DNA from: an uncultured Lachnospiraceae bacterium
GTDB taxonomy: Bacteria > Bacillota > Clostridia > Lachnospirales > Lachnospiraceae
DNA: 7,881 bases
Assembly (NCBI GenBank): GCA_905236925.1
Contig: CAJOQS010000108.1
Span: 1 to 7,881 of the forward strand
Reading direction: 5' to 3'
Positions 4,589 to 7,881 of this stretch are shown here, piece by piece (position 1 is the stretch's first letter; every line of letters starts with the position of its first letter). Made by a program: the position numbers and the translations under genes. Under the pieces are notes generated by a model. The model saw only the letters and a program-made list of their open reading frames with translations, was not told where the DNA came from and ran no database searches.

Positions 4589-5515
4589 TTATTTCAGCTT
4601 CCGGATCAGTTCTTCCACGATCCTGTCGGCATCGGCGTTTTCAACCTGACAGGTTCCCGCCTTGGCGTGTCCGCCGCCTCCGTGCTCAAGGCACAGATTT
4701 CCGATATGAGTGGAGCCTGACTTATTCACGATGCTCTTGCCGATCATAACCGCGGTGTTCTGCTTCTGCTTGCCCCATGCGATATGGATGCTGAACTTAA
4801 CATCGGGATACATGGCGTAGATCTTGAAGCGGTTGCCGGTGTAGATCACATCCTCGTTGCGAAGGTCGATGACCGCAACATTGTTCTCGACTCTTGTGAT
4901 GCGCCTTAACTGCTCCTCTGACTTCTGCTCGTGCTCGAAGTACATATCCACACGCTCCTTAACGTCGGGAAGCGCCATGATCTCGTCAATGCCGTGATCG
5001 ATGCAGAAATGCATGAGCTTCAGCATCAGGTCGTAGTTGCTTATCCTGAAGTCGTGGAAACGTCCGAAGCCCGATCTTGCGTCCATGATATAGTGGAGAA
5101 GGACCCAGCCGGTGGGATGAAGAATCTCGTCCAGCGAGAAGCTTGCGCTGTCGCATTTGTCCGCTGCATCGAGCAGATCTGCGCTGATATGAACGGCCTT
5201 ATCCTTGTAGTAATTGTAAACAACCCTTGCGGCACTGTGAGCGTTGCTGTCGATGACAAGCTGTCCGTTCTTCGTGGCTTTCTCTTCATCATCACCGAGT
5301 CTGTCGTGCTCGCTGTCGTGATGGTCGAACGCCCTGAATACGCGCGGATCAAAGGGCAGGTTGGTTGTAATGCAGTTTTCGTTGAGTTCAACTTTGCCGT
5401 CCTGAACATCCTTAGGATGAACGAAACGCACTTTACCCTCTTCGATGATGCCTGCATCGATCAGGATCGCTCCCGCAACCAGACCGTCAAGGTCACTTCG
5501 TGTTACCAATTCCAT
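4589..5515 (-). CDS. DHH-DHHA1 family phosphoesterase
   Basis: A 308-residue DHH-superfamily protein, metal-dependent enzymes that cleave phosphodiesters or phosphoanhydrides. Motif I is TRSDLDGLVAG (5-15) with metal-binding D8 and D10; the DHH triad is D64-H65-H66 in FDHHDSEH; a further acidic pair lies in DAADKCD (116-122), and the C-terminal DHHA1 domain ends in the substrate-binding GGGGHAKAGT (279-288). Relatives include cyclic-dinucleotide and nanoRNA phosphodiesterases, RecJ and exopolyphosphatases; this one lacks added PAS/GGDEF or membrane domains, so it is not a GdpP-type enzyme, and its substrate is not settled. The start has AGGAGG (5530-5525), 9 bases upstream, and a good leftward promoter beyond it. 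The protein is soluble. It is flanked by convergent ArsC-like gene and by a divergent metallophosphoesterase, and looks monocistronic. Confidence 0.9.
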   Translation of the reverse strand: MELVTRSDLDGLVAGAILIDAGIIEEGKVRFVHPKDVQDGKVELNENCITTNLPFDPRVFRAFDHHDSEHDRLGDDEEKATKNGQLVIDSNAHSAARVVYNYYKDKAVHISADLLDAADKCDSASFSLDEILHPTGWVLLHYIMDARSGFGRFHDFRISNYDLMLKLMHFCIDHGIDEIMALPDVKERVDMYFEHEQKSEEQLRRITRVENNVAVIDLRNEDVIYTGNRFKIYAMYPDVKFSIHIAWGKQKQNTAVMIGKSIVNKSGSTHIGNLCLEHGGGGHAKAGTCQVENADADRIVEELIRKLK

Positions 5516-5548
5516 GCAAAAATCCCTCCTCTGTTTCAGTTTGATTTA

Positions 5549-5577
5549 ATTGTATCATAATTACTCTTTGGGCTCAA
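5549..5577 (-). promoter_or_regulatory. Promoter of the DHH phosphoesterase gene
   Basis: On the minus strand TTGAGC (5577-5572) and TACAAT (5554-5549) are 17 bases apart, and the -10 is preceded by TGA, an extended -10 (TGnTACAAT). Transcription would start near 5542, leaving a 5' leader of about 26 bases carrying AGGAGG. The -35 overlaps the last codons of the ferredoxin-motif ORF. Confidence 0.65.
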
Positions 5578-5695
5578 TATTGTCTTTCTTATAACCCATA
5601 TGAAGCGCAAGTGACGGACAGAAGCCGCTGCACCTGCCGCAGAGGATGCATCCGGCCGAATTGGGCCCGGTTGATGGATCGCTGCCATCGTACAC
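5561..5695 (-). pseudogene. Short ORF with one 4Fe-4S ferredoxin motif, probable gene remnant
   Basis: Leftward, ending at TAA 5563-5561, the frame reads GCILCGRCSGFCPSLALHMG and a short acidic tail. CxxCxxCxxxCP is the classic 4Fe-4S ligand set of bacterial ferredoxin domains. Upstream the frame stays open only to a TAA near 5726, giving at most about 53 residues, and the sole plausible start is GTG at 5695-5693, without a ribosome binding site. Normal bacterial ferredoxins have two such motifs in about 55 residues or one in a larger domain; here the region before the motif (VYDGSDPSTGPN) does not look like a second cluster. It most resembles the C-terminal end of a redox protein whose front was lost when the neighbouring rightward gene came in. 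A functional 44-residue protein cannot be excluded. Coding evidence rests on the motif alone. Confidence 0.5.
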
Positions 5696-5774
5696 AAAAA
5701 GCCGCTTAAGCCGCGTCCAAGGGCATTACAAAGAATTCAGATTTATTTTATTATGCTGTAAAACCGTCTTAAGT

Positions 5775-5780
5775 TATAAT
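5775..5780 (+). promoter_or_regulatory. Candidate -10 element for the metallophosphoesterase operon
   Basis: An exact TATAAT lies 24 bases before the ATG at 5805 in a short AT-rich tract. No recognisable -35 is found at the right spacing. Transcription from here would start near 5787, which is the main reason the long in-frame extension back to 5646 is rejected as the protein start. Confidence 0.45.
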
Positions 5781-5804
5781 GTTACAAGAAGAAAACGAAA
5801 GGTG

Positions 5805-6905
5805 ATGCAAAACTCTATGTGGATGGTGATCTTTATCCTGTTCTTCGGGGCCGGAGCGGCAGGAGCAATATATATGTGTTTCGCAATAGGCAGGTTCGGA
5901 CTGCTCAGGCAGATATCCGGCGGGGGACTGCGCTTTCTGGCATCCCTGCTGATACTCGCGGTATGCTTCGGCGTGATCTGCCTGCTTTCATCTTTTGTTA
6001 ACGCCATAGTGGTCCTTATCCATTTTACGATCTTCTTTCTGCTTTCGGATCTGGTGTTTTTCTTTATCAGAAGGGGCTCGGGAGCAGCTTTTACAGCAAA
6101 TCCGGCGGGCTGGACAGCTATTGCTGTTTCGGTTGCCTATCTTCTGATCGCGTTTTTCCTCTGTCACCATGTCTGGCAGACGGACTACGAGCTGACGAGC
6201 GATAAGCTTTCCGAGCCGGTCCGCATCGCGATGTTTGCGGATTCTCACATCGGAACGACATTCGATGGGGAGGGCTTTGCTGAGCATATTGAAACGATCA
6301 AGGCGCAGGCTCCGGATATTGTCCTGATAGCAGGCGATTTTGTCGATGATGATTCGAAGCGTGAGGATATGGTGCGTGCCTGCGAGGCGCTAGGCGGCAT
6401 TAATGCCGGATACGGAGTCTGGTATGTCTACGGGAACCATGACAAAAGCTATTACAGAGGAAGGGACTTTTCTTCCGAAGACCTGGAGCGTGAACTCGAA
6501 AAGAACAAAGTACATGTCATGAAGGATGATATCGAGTATATCGGTGACCTTTGCATAGCCGGCAGAAAAGATGCCTCCGACAACAGAAGGAAAACTGCGG
6601 ATGAGCTGCTTGAAGGCGTGGATCCTTCGAAGTATATCATAATGCTTGATCACCAGCCCGGGGATTATGATAATGAGGCGCGGAGCAAGGCTGATCTGGT
6701 AGTCTCGGGACATACCCACGGCGGACAGCTGATCCCCATCACTCTTGTCGGTGAATGGATCGGAATGAATGACAGGACCTACGGGCATGAGAAGCGCAAT
6801 TCAACGGACTTTATCGTTACATCGGGTATCTCGGACTGGGCCATGGACTTTAAGACCGGAACGAAGTCTGAGTATGTTATCATAGATGTGAAGAGCAGTA
6901 GGTAA
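5805..6905 (+). CDS. Membrane-anchored calcineurin-like metallophosphoesterase
   Basis: A 366-residue protein with about four N-terminal membrane segments (roughly 6-28, 43-63, 66-88, 103-124) and a C-terminal calcineurin-like phosphoesterase domain, the layout of YkuE/YaeI-type enzymes. All metal-site motifs are present in order: FADSH (D146, H148), AGDFVDD (D178), YGNHD (N211, H212), LDHQP (H283), and SGHTHGGQ (H303, H305). YaeI-like relatives hydrolyse UDP-diacylglucosamine or other lipid-linked or phosphodiester substrates; the real substrate is unknown. ATG at 5805 has AAAGG only two bases away, while ATG at 5817 (residue 5) has it at 14 bases, so the true start may be 5817. A TATAAT at 5775 supports either and excludes a longer N-terminus. 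The histidine-phosphatase gene follows after 21 bases, suggesting an operon. Confidence 0.92.
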   Translation: MQNSMWMVIFILFFGAGAAGAIYMCFAIGRFGLLRQISGGGLRFLASLLILAVCFGVICLLSSFVNAIVVLIHFTIFFLLSDLVFFFIRRGSGAAFTANPAGWTAIAVSVAYLLIAFFLCHHVWQTDYELTSDKLSEPVRIAMFADSHIGTTFDGEGFAEHIETIKAQAPDIVLIAGDFVDDDSKREDMVRACEALGGINAGYGVWYVYGNHDKSYYRGRDFSSEDLERELEKNKVHVMKDDIEYIGDLCIAGRKDASDNRRKTADELLEGVDPSKYIIMLDHQPGDYDNEARSKADLVVSGHTHGGQLIPITLVGEWIGMNDRTYGHEKRNSTDFIVTSGISDWAMDFKTGTKSEYVIIDVKSSR

Positions 6906-6926
6906 TAAGGCTATAGGGGGGAAGTT

Positions 6927-7475
6927 ATGATCTATTTATTGAGACACGGAATGACCGATTGGAACAAGAGGAAGAAGCTGCAGGGTAAAAGCGACATTCC
7001 GCTTAATGACGAAGGAAGGGCAATGGCAGAGCAGGCCGCTGTCGAATACAAGGATGTGCCTTTTGATGTATGCTATTGCTCGCCTCTGATCCGTGCCGAT
7101 GAAACTGCAAGGATCGTTCTTAAGGGAAGAAACATACCCATTATCACCGACTCGAGACTCGCGGAAATGGGCTTCGGGGACTACGAGGGCACAGAGAACA
7201 GCTTCAGCATTCCGGACTGCCCGATCAATCAGATCTTTTATAAGCCGGAGGAATACAAAGAATCCATCGGCGGATCGGAGACTTTTGATGAACTCTTTGA
7301 AAGAACGGGGAGCTTTTTGCGGGAAGTCGCGGAACCGCTCGAAAAACAGGGCAAAAAGGTTCTGATCGTAGCACACGGAGCGCTGAATTCGTGCCTGATA
7401 TGTCAGAGAAGGCAACTGCCTGTTGCAGAGTTCTGGAGCAGCGGCATCCCACAGTGTAAGTTAATAGAAGTGTAA
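6927..7475 (+). CDS. Histidine phosphatase family protein (phosphoglycerate-mutase-like)
   Basis: A 182-residue member of the histidine phosphatase superfamily, which removes or moves phosphate through a phospho-His intermediate. The RHG motif is LRHGMTDWN (5-13), with nucleophile H7; R6 and R56 (SPLIRADETA) bind phosphate; E80 in LAEMGFGDYEG is the acid, and H150 in VAHGALN is the second catalytic His. The length suits the small phosphatase branch (CobC/GpmB-like) more than 230-250-residue dPGM glycolytic mutases. Substrate not inferable; many such genes are misnamed phosphoglycerate mutase or alpha-ribazole phosphatase, and no cobalamin genes are nearby. The ribosome site AGGGGGG (6915-6921) is 5 bases before ATG. 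It lies 21 bases after the metallophosphoesterase and 34 bases before the GH3 gene, so the three probably form one transcript. Confidence 0.92.
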   Translation: MIYLLRHGMTDWNKRKKLQGKSDIPLNDEGRAMAEQAAVEYKDVPFDVCYCSPLIRADETARIVLKGRNIPIITDSRLAEMGFGDYEGTENSFSIPDCPINQIFYKPEEYKESIGGSETFDELFERTGSFLREVAEPLEKQGKKVLIVAHGALNSCLICQRRQLPVAEFWSSGIPQCKLIEV

Positions 7476-7509
7476 CGGGAAAGTTGGTGACAGACTATTG
7501 TTTGGGAAA

Positions 7510-7881
7510 ATGGCTAACGGAGCTTATGATCCGGGTGCAATGACATTGCGTGATAAGATACTCCAGATGTGCGTGGTCACGCCCTCTGAACTCGGTGACT
7601 GGAATATGACGACCGCAGGGGAAAAAGCGCGCGCATCGCTCGAGAAGTATCATGTCGGCGGTGTGATCTTTTTTGAAGATCAGCTGCAGAATCCGGAGCA
7701 GACACGCGAGATGCTCTCGGGGCTGCAGGAATATGCCGCTCGGGCAGGTCTGCCGCGACTGTTCATGTGTGTCGACGAGGAAGGCGGAAAGGTTGTCCGC
7801 ATCGCTGATAAAGCGGCTTTCGGGGTGGATAATCCCGGACCCATGCGAAACATAAAAACCGCTCAGGATGCCTTTGAAACG
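7510..7881 (+). CDS. Glycoside hydrolase family 3 enzyme (NagZ-like), 5' part, cut by window edge
   Basis: The first 124 residues of a GH3 N-terminal (beta/alpha)8 domain, open to the last base. LRDKILQMCVV (13-23), YHVGGVIFF (47-55) and the strand FMCVDEEGGKVVRI (85-98) are family marks; DEEGG resembles the DQEGGRV segment of beta-N-acetylhexosaminidases such as NagZ more than plant-polymer beta-glucosidases. The later KH(F/I)PGHG and catalytic Asp are beyond the window, so activity is not shown. No signal peptide is present at this start. ATG at 7510 has only GGGAAA immediately before it; an in-frame TTG at 7498 has GGTGA (7486-7490) 7 bases upstream and would add four residues (MGKM before ANG), a real alternative. 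It follows the phosphatase gene by 34 bases. NagZ-like enzymes act in cell-wall recycling, which suits a cytoplasmic protein. Confidence 0.85.
   Translation, partial: MANGAYDPGAMTLRDKILQMCVVTPSELGDWNMTTAGEKARASLEKYHVGGVIFFEDQLQNPEQTREMLSGLQEYAARAGLPRLFMCVDEEGGKVVRIADKAAFGVDNPGPMRNIKTAQDAFET

Noticed and set aside
4931..5560. A 209-codon plus-strand open frame opposite the DHH gene
   Set aside because: DHH motifs, an AGGAGG site and a promoter support the minus strand; the plus frame has no motif and runs across that promoter.
5646..5804. 53-residue N-terminal extension of the metallophosphoesterase
   Set aside because: It would lie upstream of and across the TATAAT at 5775, has no ribosome site, and reads against the minus-strand ferredoxin motif; the hydrophobic start at 5805 or 5817 fits the family.
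6395..6408. Perfect 14-base palindrome CGGCATTAATGCCG
   Set aside because: It sits inside metallophosphoesterase codons with no promoter nearby and no second copy seen, so a chance coding palindrome is the simpler reading.
1..7881. CRISPR array, tRNA/rRNA, transposase, phage or defence genes
   Set aside because: I saw no spaced direct repeats, no cloverleaf-like tRNA sequence, no terminal inverted repeats with a transposase, and no protein with defence-type domains.

Overview
The window looks like chromosomal DNA of a low-to-mid GC anaerobic Firmicute, most likely Clostridia and probably a Lachnospiraceae-type gut or rumen bacterium. The reasons are strong AGGAGG-type ribosome binding sites, protein families typical of that group (Nim-like flavoprotein, short-chain hydroxyacyl-CoA dehydrogenase, DHH phosphoesterase, cytoplasmic GH26 and GH3 enzymes), near-balanced GC, and dense packing with hairpin terminators between convergent genes. 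No RNA gene, insertion sequence, CRISPR array, phage gene or recognised defence gene is visible.

Layout. Positions 1-900 are a worn accessory stretch: the 3' end of a small uncharacterised ORF, an intact pyridoxamine-phosphate-oxidase-like (NimA-type) flavoprotein gene, then the C-terminal stub of an SGNH/GDSL esterase. Positions 912-2125 hold a complete signal-less GH26 glycosidase and a small membrane-anchored protein whose start seems shifted by one base. A bidirectional hairpin separates these from a leftward 3-hydroxyacyl-CoA dehydrogenase gene (2178-3146). Divergent from it is a TetR-family regulator (3333-3836). The 186-bp gap between the two carries a good promoter and two GTTACA-type palindromes, so the regulator probably controls itself and the dehydrogenase. 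Next come a 57-residue conserved small protein and an ArsC/Spx-like thioredoxin-fold protein in tandem, a second convergent hairpin, and a leftward DHH-family phosphoesterase (4589-5515).

Upstream of the DHH gene and overlapping its promoter is a short leftward ORF with one 4Fe-4S ferredoxin motif and no credible start, probably a gene remnant. The right end is a rightward, operon-like run: a membrane-anchored metallophosphoesterase (5805-6905), a histidine-phosphatase-family enzyme (6927-7475), and the 5' part of a GH3 glycosidase resembling NagZ-type enzymes (7510 to the window edge).

Most of the window is ordinary metabolic and housekeeping content. The points most worth a second look are the TetR/dehydrogenase divergent switch, the unusual cofactor loop of the dehydrogenase, the three decayed gene pieces, and the shifted start of the small membrane protein. 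I see no convincing evidence for an entirely new biological system.
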